Shown here piece by piece: positions 56,160-64,000 of a stretch of DNA of 64,000 nt. The position numbers and the translations under genes were made by a program. Location: contig CM067453.1 of assembly GCA_034508935.3 (NCBI GenBank), positions 6,242,908-6,306,907 on the forward strand, in the 5' to 3' direction. Within the stretch, counting starts at the first letter, position 1. Every line of letters begins with the position of its first letter. This DNA comes from Berghia stephanieae (lineage: Eukaryota; Mollusca; Gastropoda; Nudibranchia; Aeolidiidae). A model generated the notes under the pieces. That model worked only from the letters and a program-made list of their open reading frames with translations. It was not told where the DNA came from and searched no databases.

Positions 56160-56390
56160 TTTTTGCCCCTCTGTTCATCTAGCAACGATTAGATAGCTGG
56201 GTCTGTTAGGTCTGGCGGAAAGAACAAGATGATAGATGACCGTCCGATCAAAAGAGCAACGCGCAATGGTCACTGCATGATCAATTCTTGGTTTTTGAAG
56301 ATATAACTAGGCCGACCTCCATTTCCCTATAAAGCGCTTTGGGCATGTTTACTGGATACTATGCTTTATATAACAGCTCTCGTTTTTGAA
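56160..56390 (+). mobile_element. SINE-C body joined to a SINE-A-like tail
   Basis: CTCTGTTCATCTAGCAACGA, GGGTCTGTTAGGTCTGGCGG (SINE-C body) is followed by TATAAAGCGCTTTGGGCATG, TTATATAACAGCTC, which is the SINE-A type 3' end. Confidence 0.6.
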
Positions 56391-56401
56391 AACGCTGGCT
56401 C

Positions 56402-57166
56402 TATTCTCACCCCCGGGATGAGAATAGAAAAGCGATCGAGCTCTCACCCCCGGGATGAGAATAGAGGTCGTCGCCCCTTCTCGCTATTCTCACCCCTGTT
56501 AACCTACAGGTAGGGAGGGTAGCCTAGCCGCCACCCCTTTTCGCTATTCTCACCCCTGTTAACCTACAGATAGGGAGGGTAGCCTAGCCTAGCCGCCACC
56601 CTTCTCGCTATTCTCACCCTACAGGTAAGGAGGGTAGCCTAGCTTAGCCGCCATCCCTTCTCGCTATTCTCACCCCTGTTAACCTACAAGTAGGTAGTGC
56701 TGGGCGGGTACCCGGGTACCCGCGGGTACTCACGGGTAATAAAGTTAAACCGGGTACTCGAGTAAAAGGGACGGGTAGCGGGTACCCGCTTCAACAAAAT
56801 ATGGAAACCGAACTGAGTGATAATTGGATGTAATACAATTTTGATCTTACATATTTACATTCACATGACCTTTTTTTCAAAAGATTTTCCTCTTTTATTT
56901 TTCAATTACATTGATTTTTTTGTTTTATTTGTTAACACACATTTGATTCAATTTTGGAATCAACAGATTAGGACTATACTAGTTCTTATCTTTTAAAGGA
57001 ATCTCAGGTATTTTTAAAATTTATTTATTTTGGCTTCATTGTAATTAATTATCCTTGTTTCTTACTTTCGTTTCATTTGTTGTGATAAAATAATATAAAA
57101 AAAATGATACTAAAAAAAAAATAATAAAGAATAAAAACCATAAAAAAATTAAAGAACTACATAAAG

Positions 57167-57200
<34 letters not shown>

Positions 57201-57392
57201 TTCACAAAACACATTTTTTGGGTCAAAAAGTCACTCCCGCCACGGGTACCCGCGGGTACCCGGGTAATCCGACCACTACCCGGGTAATGATTTGGGCGGG
57301 TAATCCCAGCACTGCAAGTAGGGAGGGCAGCCTAGCCTAGCCGCCACCCTTCTCGCTATTCTCATCCCTGTGTAGGGTTTGCTTAGCACCCC
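56402..57392. repeat. Minisatellite of ~55-68-bp units, interrupted by a hAT MITE
   Basis: About five units share CTCGCTATTCTCACCCC, TGTTAACCTACA, GTAGGGAGGGTAGCCTAGCC and GCCACC. They start near 56465, 56528, 56593, 56648 and 57338. Just before them, CTATTCTCACCCCCGGGATG / AGAATAG forms two palindromes (56402-56467). Unit 4 is split by the element at 56695-57314. Confidence 0.8.
56695..57314. mobile_element. hAT MITE with 8-bp TSD
   Basis: 620 bp with termini YAGTGCTGGG and the 8-bp duplication CAAGTAGG (56687-56694 and 57315-57322), the length hAT transposases make. Subterminal GGGTACCCGCGGGTAC-type palindromes crowd both ends (56708-56790 and 57242-57300). The AT-rich middle holds C30+ at 57170-57200. 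No ORF. Confidence 0.88.
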
Positions 57393-57481
57393 CCTCACTA
57401 CTCTCACATGATCATCATCACCTCTCTCGTGACTACTTTTAGTGGTACTGGACGTAAGGAGGGTGAACATGCAGTGTTCTT

Positions 57482-57790
57482 GTGCAATATCCACTAAATG
57501 TGCTCAAAAAAAATTTATAAAGGGTTCAAAGCCAAACCAACAAGTAGCCCTTGACATCCTAGGACAAGACATGACGTTTGCATGGCAGCATCTTTTTAAT
57601 TAATTTTTTTTTGCAGCAGCAACACTTTTTGTTTTTTCGACAGTAACAACGTTGTTACCGATCATGTAGCCTAGGTACTCATTTTACACCAGAGTATGGT
57701 GATAAAAAAAATTGTTTGAAGACCCTTTCTCAAGGATTCAACATTCCGCCACCTACAACAGGACTCGAACCTTGGGGCTATAGGTCATGT
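57482..57790 (-). mobile_element. SINE-A copy, diverged
   Basis: TGCAATATCCACTAAATGTG, TAGGACAAGACATGACG, TACTCATTTTACACCAGAG, ending in a degraded head. Older than the other copies by divergence. Confidence 0.65.
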
Positions 57791-57840
57791 CATGACACAG
57801 AGTAAGTTTGTGGGTCATGGGGATGGTCAAAGGATTACAT

Positions 57841-58083
57841 ATATGTGACCCATCGTCTCAAAACGGTATTATGTCGGAACGAACCATATTCTGTAAAGCC
57901 GAATTTAACGCTAAACTGGGCAAAAAGATAAATTGTTGGCATTAGCACCCTAAAATAAGGTATCCATTCTCCTCAATAAATCATGTAAACTCAACACAAG
58001 TCTGATATTTCTGGCCACAAATTCAATTTTCAACATCTTAACCAACCCGACATAATACCGTTTTGAGGCGAAGGGTCACATAT
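57841..58083. mobile_element. MITE-3, copy 2
   Basis: 243 bp. Left end ATATGTGACCCATCGTCTCA followed by AAACGGTATTATGTCGG; the right end is its inverse. About 38-bp inverted repeats with three mismatches. No ORF. Confidence 0.8.
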
Positions 58084-58352
58084 TAGAGGATCGGAAGATC
58101 CTGGGTTCGAGCCTCGCTCGGCACATAGTTGAGTCCTTGGAGAAGGCTCTTTACTCACATTCTCTCACCGTACTCGGGTGTAAAATGAGTACCTGGTCGT
58201 TAAAAAACGTTGTCTCTGTTTGAAAATAAAATGTAATATCGCCTAACAGGTATCATGTCCCGTCCTAAATGTTAAATGTTGCTGTTGGCCAGGGACCCAT
58301 TGTAAAGCGCTTTGGGCACATTTAGTGCATATTGCGCTATATAAAAGCTCAA
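58084..58352 (+). mobile_element. SINE-A copy, 5'-truncated at MITE-3
   Basis: Begins GAGGATCGGAAGATCCTGGG, directly abutting the MITE end, and runs to GCGCTATATAAAAGCTCAA. The first ~45 bp of the tRNA-like head are missing. Confidence 0.8.
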
Positions 58353-58539
58353 TTAAATAAACAAAAAGCTTAATTACAGGTCTGATAACCCAAGTTGTTA
58401 TGGTCTCATTGTTTAATGGAAATATTCTCAAACCAACGCAAAATGTTGTCCATCACAACAATGTTAAACTAGGTCCATAGTTACGTTCGGTTATTAAAGA
58501 CCTGAAATAACGGACATGTCGGTACAAACCATCAAACTC

Positions 58540-58812
58540 TCAATAGTCTGATGTCATGTCCGCCCAGCAACGAGCAGCTTGGTTCTAAACAAAGAAAATT
58601 GGTACTTTTTATTCTTCATGCTGGCTAGAACCTTTTCATATGTCATGTGATCAGAATGTATGAAAGTCAAAACATGATCATATTTATGTTTTTCTCCTCT
58701 GGATGCACTTTTATGCTCGTCGGAGAAGTATTTTATAAGGGCGTCCCCATTGTTCCCATAGTCTAGAACCAGTTACTAAGCATTACGAGGGAAGTGACGT
58801 CACGACTGTTGA
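58540..58812 (+). mobile_element. MITE 'R', copy 3
   Basis: Ends TCAATAGTCTGATGTCATG and the inverse of TGACGTCACGACTGTTGA. Body as in 5129-5421. Confidence 0.75.
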
Positions 58813-59247
58813 AGCCTATTGGTGTAAATGCAATTTATTATGTTCCGTCGTTCGCACTGATTCATGAGGGCCCTCGTTGTTAGCTCTCAATAGAATCGAG
58901 TGTCTTTTGGGTTATGTGACCTCTTGTTAGTTCACAGTAAGGTACAAACCAAAGTGTATTTATTCACAAGTCGGAAACTGATAACCCAAATTGCTATTGT
59001 CCCAGTGTTGTAATGGAAATACTATTGTTTGTTTGTTTTTAAGGGTTTTACGGCACTTACGACACATTTAGGTCTTTTCAGCGCCAATAAAAATGAAGAA
59101 AATGGGATACTACTAAGAAAATTTTAGATTAACAATTAAAAGTACAAAAGGAAAAAAAAATGAGACAAAGGGTATGGTTCAAATAAGGAACAGATGTAGA
59201 TTCCAAGGGCACATGATCAATGTACTTAGTTTGAGATCATTCAAGTC

Positions 59248-60875
59248 CAGCGGCGTGGCGTATTGACGGCGTATGGTGGTGCCATGATTAGAAGAAGAAA
59301 AAAAAGTCCCGTATGAAAAGGTCTTTGTAATTATTCTTTGTCCACCATTTAAAGGATTGGTTTTGGTCGATAATGCAATATGTGATAAATGTAAATCAAA
59401 AGAGAAAAAACAAAAAACAAACCTATGACAGAAATTACTTACTTTTAGTACTTGTAAAGAAAATCTGCACGGCGATGTTTCATCTCTGCAAATCTTTTTA
59501 TAATGTGTTTATTGAAATTTGGAATGGCATCTATTTCAGCTTTGTGAATTGACAGAATCATTAACGAATTTAACCGCTCTGTGTTTCATTGAATTTCGCA
59601 AGAAATTTTTCACTCTTTTAAGGGTGCTAAAACAACGTTCAGGAGGTTAAGAATTACGATGGAAGTGGTTAAGGTCACTATAGCCTATAGATGTCCATGA
59701 TTTGTCAGTGTTTGTTGTATCTGTAAAAAGTAGACAATAAAAACAAAAGAAACGTTTTTTTCCTAAACTAACTGTGAGCCATTCATGCCTGACATACCAT
59801 GTCCCTGAAAAAGAGCGTTTTCGAGATTTCCACACCTGTGTTAATTCAAAATCAGTTGGTTGGTGAGGAACTAGTCTTTTTATTTCTAATTTGTCATCTA
59901 GTGCCAATCTCCCAAACGGTCGGTGAAGTAAAGAGTCAACTTGATTCATTACAATTCATTGTATAACAAAACAAAACTTCAAAGTATATCTCAAATAATG
60001 GAAATCTGTGGACTACGATTAATGATTGCACAAATAAAAGGTAGATTCAGATCTTAAGCATCACAAAGAAAATATCACTCCACTTAAGTACTTAAAAAAT
60101 CTAAAAACACACCAAAGTATAACTGTTGACAATCTTCGCTTTCTTTCTCTGACTGACACAAATACACACGCACAAACAAACAAACACACACACACACACA
60201 CAAATAAACACATCATACACACGTAACCATCAACTCGGCACTACAAGCAAGAAAAATGTTTGGTAAATTCGTCCACAATGCTTCGTTGCAAAGAATTACT
60301 TTATTCAATAATCGTGAAAAAGAGTTGGGGGGGGGGGGGGGGGGGGGGGTTGATATGTCATATTTTTAAGTTTTATGTTGTCTTTCTTTGCTGCTTACAA
60401 ATAAACTTGACAATGATCAGTGTTTTTGACAGTTAATGTGTATTTTGGATGGCCGAAGTTACCCTAATTTGGCGCAGCCCCCAGTCCAACGGTGGAGCTC
60501 TCAGATACTGGCACAAGTCGAGGGGTTTTCCGCTATTTGAGGATAGTATAATTCGACCCAGTTTCTCGCTCAATCAGCTGTTGCGATACTAATGTATAGA
60601 GCATTAACTGGAGCTTGGATTGCTTTGCACCACGGTGTTTGATTTAGTCACTACTTCGCGCAGTGATGTCACCAACACACGAGTCGGCGCAGTGCGTGAT
60701 TCGGAATCTTGAATAGAGTGGAGACTAAAAAGGCAGTATGTTGTTGGCGAGTTGGCGAAAGACAGTGGAGTTAAAATTTCTCAGTTTTATTTTTAATTAA
60801 ATTATGCTGTTAATGATTTTTTTAAAAATTGGTACGGTGCCTGGCACCATTCGATCCAATGGCCCCACGCCACTG
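59248..60875 (-). mobile_element. Internally deleted hAT transposon, intact ends and 8-bp TSD
   Basis: 1,628 bp with terminal inverted repeats CAGYGGCGTGGSG (about 13-15 bp) and the exact 8-bp duplication TTCAAGTC at 59240-59247 and 60876-60883. It keeps only the two ends of a transposase gene on the minus strand (59470-59949). A poly(G) tract (60328-60349) and CA repeats lie in the non-coding part. It needs a transposase from elsewhere to move. Confidence 0.9.
59470..59949 (-). pseudogene. hAT transposase remnant: zinc-finger start fused to dimerisation end
   Basis: From ATG 59947-59949, 100 codons give the N-terminal TTF/ZMYM-type zinc-finger region (FELTQVWKSRKRSF, KKRFFCFYCLLF, SIGYSDLNHFH). 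After a TAA the same frame goes straight into PPERCFSTLKRVKNFLRNSM, the start of the hAT dimerisation domain. One frameshift later come ERLNSLMILSIHK and a final KHRRADFLYKY before a stop (near 59456). The ~500-residue catalytic RNase H-like core is absent, so the deletion removed the middle and joined the ends. Confidence 0.82.
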
Positions 60876-61237
60876 TTCAAGTCCCATTCAGACACAAGCA
60901 CAGGATCCCACTAAGAGGAATACACTCCAATGTTTACAAAGCATTACATATATTTAAAAGAAAACAGTACTTAATAGAGAGATAATTTACAAGAAAAAAT
61001 CGTCTCCCAAAACTATAACTACTATACATTTGACTGTTTCCCTCCTAGCCAAAAGACTCTGGTCAGGGCCAGGACAAAACTAAGTCATCCAATTCCAAGA
61101 CAAAGACAGAAAGCAAGTTGGAAAACAGATATAGGTGGATAGAAGACACAGAAAATGACCTCCTTGCCCATTTTATTTGAAAAAATGTTAAAACTACGTC
61201 CATAATACTATCAGCGCTCATTTATCAGACCTGCAAA

Positions 61238-61484
61238 ATATGAGACCCTCAAACGGTATCATGTCTGAATGAATAGTACCCCGTAAAATGAATTTAGAAA
61301 TAAAACAATGAGAAATATAAACATGGAGTATTTTTCAATGCAAGAATTAGTATTAATTCTACATTATAACTATAACTATAACGAGAGAAACTAACCCCAA
61401 GTTTCATGTTTGAGGATACACATTGAATTTCCAGCTCCTTGTACATCCCGATATAATACCAGTTTGAGACGGTGGGTCACATAT
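61238..61484. mobile_element. MITE-3, copy 3
   Basis: 247 bp. Right end GTTTGAGACGGTGGGTCACA; left end ATATGAGACCCTCAAACGG. More diverged than copy 2, and TATAAC repeats lie inside. Confidence 0.75.
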
Positions 61485-61711
61485 GTGTTTGTGGATACAA
61501 CCCTTTGTTGAGCAAAATAAAGAAAAAAAAAAAGAAAAAAGAAAACTTTCTTTATTTCTTTTGGCCGAAGAAGGGTTTACACCTGATACTAATACATTCA
61601 TTGTTCAATTCCGAAGTATTTCCTTTAGTACACTATATTTTTACAATCTCAGGCTTCAGAGAGACCTTCCCGCTCTAAAATCTCTACTTCTTTGTTCCAG
61701 AAAAGATAAAC

Positions 61712-61856
61712 GGCAGCATGACTCAGCGGTACAGTCTTTGCTTCTCACCCAAAAACAAAAAGTACTGAGTTCGGCACATTGCGGCACTGCACTGTGGCTG
61801 ACGCCAGGGTTATTCCAGTCTTCCCTTGGAATAGACCCTAAAGACACATTTCCCAT
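61712..61856 (+). mobile_element. SINE-B copy, 3'-truncated
   Basis: Plus-strand head GCAGCATGACTCAGCGGTAC, then CACTGTGGCTGACGCCAGGG and CTTCCCTTGGAATAGACCC. Ends at GACACATTTCCC without the ATTT tail. The middle (B-box side) is shortened. Confidence 0.75.
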
Positions 61857-61918
61857 TATTTATAAGACACGTCACAACTGCTGCACACTGAAGAAACAAT
61901 TTTGTGTGTTTGTGTAAG

Positions 61919-62065
61919 ACAGATGGCAGAGTGGATAAGGCATTGCATCTCCGACCTAAAGATTCGAGATCCAGCCCCACTGTTGAATCTCATTCTCTTT
62001 CCTTGAGCAAAACATTTAGAACATATTGCTCGGTTTGCAGTTCTGTACCAATTACTGCTGACACT
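61919..62065 (+). mobile_element. SINE-D: tRNA-like head plus unrelated tail
   Basis: AGATGGCAGAGTGGATAAGG and GATTCGAGATCCAGCCCC look like A and B boxes of a Leu/Ser-type tRNA. There is no variable arm or clean acceptor stem, and the tail (CCTTGAGCAAAACATTTAG) is SINE-like. Only one clear copy here. Confidence 0.5.
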
Positions 62066-62079
62066 AATTGAGCATATTT

Positions 62080-62370
62080 ATATTTATGAGATATTCACTA
62101 AAGGTGCTAAACTCAAAGTGCTTTACAAGGGGTCACAAGCAACAGTTAACATGTAGGACGAGACATGACGCATGTGAGGCGATGTTACAATTTTTTTTCA
62201 GAGAGAACACTGTTAATTTTACAAATTTTACACCAGAGTACGGTGAAAGAATGTGATTAAAGAGCCTTTACCAAGGACTCACTGTTATTATGCGTTGCTC
62301 AGAGTAGGACTCAAACCTAAGACCTATTGATCCAAAAGACGAGTGTCATACCACAAGATCACATCTAGCC
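62080..62370 (-). mobile_element. SINE-A copy
   Basis: TATTCACTAAAGGTGC, CAAAGTGCTTTACAAGG, GTAGGACGAGACATGACGC, head CATACCACAAGATCACAT. Confidence 0.75.
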
Positions 62371-62399
62371 TCATACTTGGATTATCTCATTCTTTTCTC

Positions 62400-63258
62400 A
62401 AAATAGGAAGAATAAAGAGCAATTCATTTATCTTCTTTTTATTTTGACCTGAAATCTTTTAAACTTCAACCTTTCATTAATTTGCATTCCCTCCCACAAT
62501 GTTCAAAATTGTCCAACCTGAAACTCCCTATATTTTATCTAATCAATATACCATAATTTAATAGTATGAAGTGAAAACAGATTCTGGCCAAAATATTTTT
62601 TTTTTAAAGGGCGTTTATAATATATTATATTATTATAAAAACAAAAACCATGAAATAAAAGTACTCAACTTTTTTTTATATTAAAACAGGAAATAAATGA
62701 AACATTTCATTAAATAATTTTCACTGATTTCTACCACCATGTACTTATTTGTAGTCTAACAACTCAACAATTGAGACTGGTTAATCCGAAATGCTCAAAG
62801 TTATTTTGGATGATCGATTTTTCATTTGTTTTTTTCAAGAGATATAACCGCTTAAAATCTTATGTTTATACGAGTAATGTCCCTTTACGAACAATGGCAG
62901 CATGATTGTCTTAATCTTACATTTTTGTTGTTTTTTGTTGTTGTTTTTTTCCGTTTGTAATGTATTTTTTTCTTTTATTTTTTTGATTTGCTTTAATTCA
63001 ATTCGAAACCACATAAAAACGTACAGTCTCTGAACTTAAACGAATGATGTGAACGAAGACAGAGGACGCACAGTACAGATAGAAAAGAAGAGGGGTAGAG
63101 GGGTAGGAAGGGGTCTATTTGAATTTGCTGGTGAAGAAATCTGTTATTTTTTTTGTTGACAAACAGCCTTCAGAGCTGGGGTTTCCATGAATCGTTCCTA
63201 TGTATCCAGTGTGTCATATAGTATAATATCATTACCATTTGGTTGAGCCTGTACATAC
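62400..63258. other. No gene or repeat recognised
   Basis: AT-rich DNA with a T-rich stretch near 62920-62995. Nothing coding or repeated could be supported. Confidence 0.4.
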
Positions 63259-63378
63259 ATATCTTTTGGTGACACTCATGGCAGACTGCACCTCAATAAC
63301 TTTCGGCGGCAGTAATTCAAATTCAACCAACTTCACAGATGGCACTTTCTTCCTACTACTCCGAACTCCTCCTCATCA
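63259..63378 (-). CDS. Possible isolated exon, unidentified
   Basis: An AG acceptor behind a CT-rich tract (63379-63400) and a GTATGT donor (63253-63258) bracket 120 bp with coding-like character. One frame begins DEEEFGVVGRK and another continues VPSVKLVEFELLPPKVIEVQ, SAMSVTKRY. The two differ by one base at an AAA run, as in UBE2Z exon 1. I do not recognise the protein and see no partner exon. Confidence 0.22.
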
Positions 63379-63379
63379 C

Positions 63380-63408
63380 TGTTGTTTGGAGAGAGAGAGA
63401 GAGAGAGT
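63380..63408. repeat. Short (GA)n followed by GTTAATAATGA
   Basis: GA repeats with the GAGTTAAT continuation also seen after the GA arrays at 40290 and 40475. Confidence 0.7.
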
Positions 63409-63487
63409 TAATAATGATGACCACATGCTGCACCTGACTTAGTTCCATGTTTGGTACATTCCACAGTAAGAATAAAAAATAAAAAAT

Positions 63488-63786
63488 TGACCTTTTATAT
63501 AGCGCAATATTGACTAAACGTAGTCAAAGCGATTTACAAGGGGTCCCTGGCCGACAGCAACACTTAACATGTAGGACGGGACATGACACCTGTTAGGCGA
63601 TATTACAATTTTTCCAGACAGAGACAGCGCTGTTAATGACCAGGTATTCATTTTACACATGAATACGGTGAGAGAATGTGAGTAAAGAGCCTTTTCAAAG
63701 GATTCAATTATGCGCTGAGCGAGGCTCGAACCAAGGACCTTCTGATCCGAAAGCGAGTGTCATACCACATGACTATATAGCCGCAC
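63488..63786 (-). mobile_element. SINE-A copy
   Basis: Full-length: CTTTTATATAGCGCAATATT, GGTCCCTGGCCGACAGCAAC, ATGTAGGACGGGACATGACA, head CCACATGACTATATAGCCGC. Among the best-preserved copies. Confidence 0.85.
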
Positions 63787-63884
63787 AATTGTGGGAGAAG
63801 GGAACATGTGATTCTGTGTATAATCCTTGATCCCATTGTCATCAACAAGGCTGAAAGGCGCAGGTCCTTCGTGATTAAATGAAA

Positions 63885-64000
63885 TTAGTGCACAGTTGAG
63901 AATGAGTTCTGCTTTCCAAGAACTCAACATGCGCTGCTCTGAGTGGGTTGAACCCAGGACCTTCTAAAATGAAAACAAGTCGTACCACAAGACCACATAG
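63885..64000 (-). mobile_element. SINE-A copy, head half, cut by the window edge
   Basis: AACTCAACATGCGCTGC, GGTTGAACCCAGGACCTTC and CACAAGACCACATAG match the head of SINE-A. The 3' half is absent on the left. Confidence 0.65.

Larger units (their letters stand above)
59035..61172 (-). mobile_element. Repeat L copy split by a hAT element
   Basis: The 3' part (59035-59247: AAGGGTTTTACGGCAC ... GTTTGAGATCATTCAAGTC) and the 5' part (60876-61172: TTCAAGTCCCATTCAGACAC ... GGACAAAACTAAGTCATCC) join seamlessly once the hAT and one copy of its 8-bp target are removed. Confidence 0.82.

Noticed and set aside
56465-57392. Regularly spaced repeats considered as a CRISPR-like array
   Set aside because: Units abut without unique spacers of constant length and the host is an animal. 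It is a minisatellite.
61919-61995. Possible tRNA gene
   Set aside because: A- and B-box-like sequences exist, but the arms do not fold into a clean cloverleaf with paired acceptor stem. It continues into a SINE-like tail.

Overview
The window is animal (metazoan) nuclear DNA, probably from a marine invertebrate. The coding genes are intron-split with GT-AG boundaries. Their products match animal proteins: UBE2Z, CREBZF/Zhangfei, CDV3 and PECR. The space between exons is filled with SINEs, LINEs, small DNA transposons and very long microsatellites. I cannot name the species. Nothing here is bacterial, viral or organellar, and I saw no retrovirus-like, LTR or Polinton-like element.

Layout. 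At 0-4 kb lies a mariner transposase end (runs off the left edge) and the first two coding exons of UBE2Z on the minus strand; the rest of that gene lies beyond the left edge. At 4-10 kb are small transposons, a nested foldback element and GA/ATT microsatellites. At 10.5-15.2 kb sits a complete LINE of the endonuclease-RT-RNase H type, with 12-bp target-site duplications and an uninterrupted reading frame of about 1,246 codons. At 15.3-16.4 kb are compound microsatellites and the 3' end of a second, older LINE. CREBZF is a single-exon gene on the plus strand at 17-18.1 kb. From 18 to 32.6 kb I see no recognisable gene, only repeats, including a dispersed ~600-bp family called 'repeat L' here. 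CDV3 (five exons, minus, 239 codons) covers 32.7-38.8 kb. At 39-45 kb are poly(C) tracts, duplicated compound microsatellites and more transposons. PECR (eight exons, minus, ending in the peroxisomal signal SKL) covers 45.1-55.8 kb. At 56-64 kb are a ~65-bp tandem array, two hAT elements with intact ends, further SINEs and MITEs, and one uncertain exon.

The four host genes are not an operon or pathway. UBE2Z is a ubiquitin/FAT10-type E2, CREBZF a bZIP regulator that binds HCF-1, CDV3 a conserved protein of unclear function, and PECR a peroxisomal enoyl-CoA reductase. The most informative content is repeat archaeology. Repeat L has been hit by at least four other elements, which gives a relative order of insertion. 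Two elements (the LINE and one SINE) still carry clean target-site duplications. Local family names (SINE-A to D, repeat L, MITE numbers) are mine, given from copies compared within this window; they are not database names. Coordinates of repeats without a stated target-site duplication are approximate.
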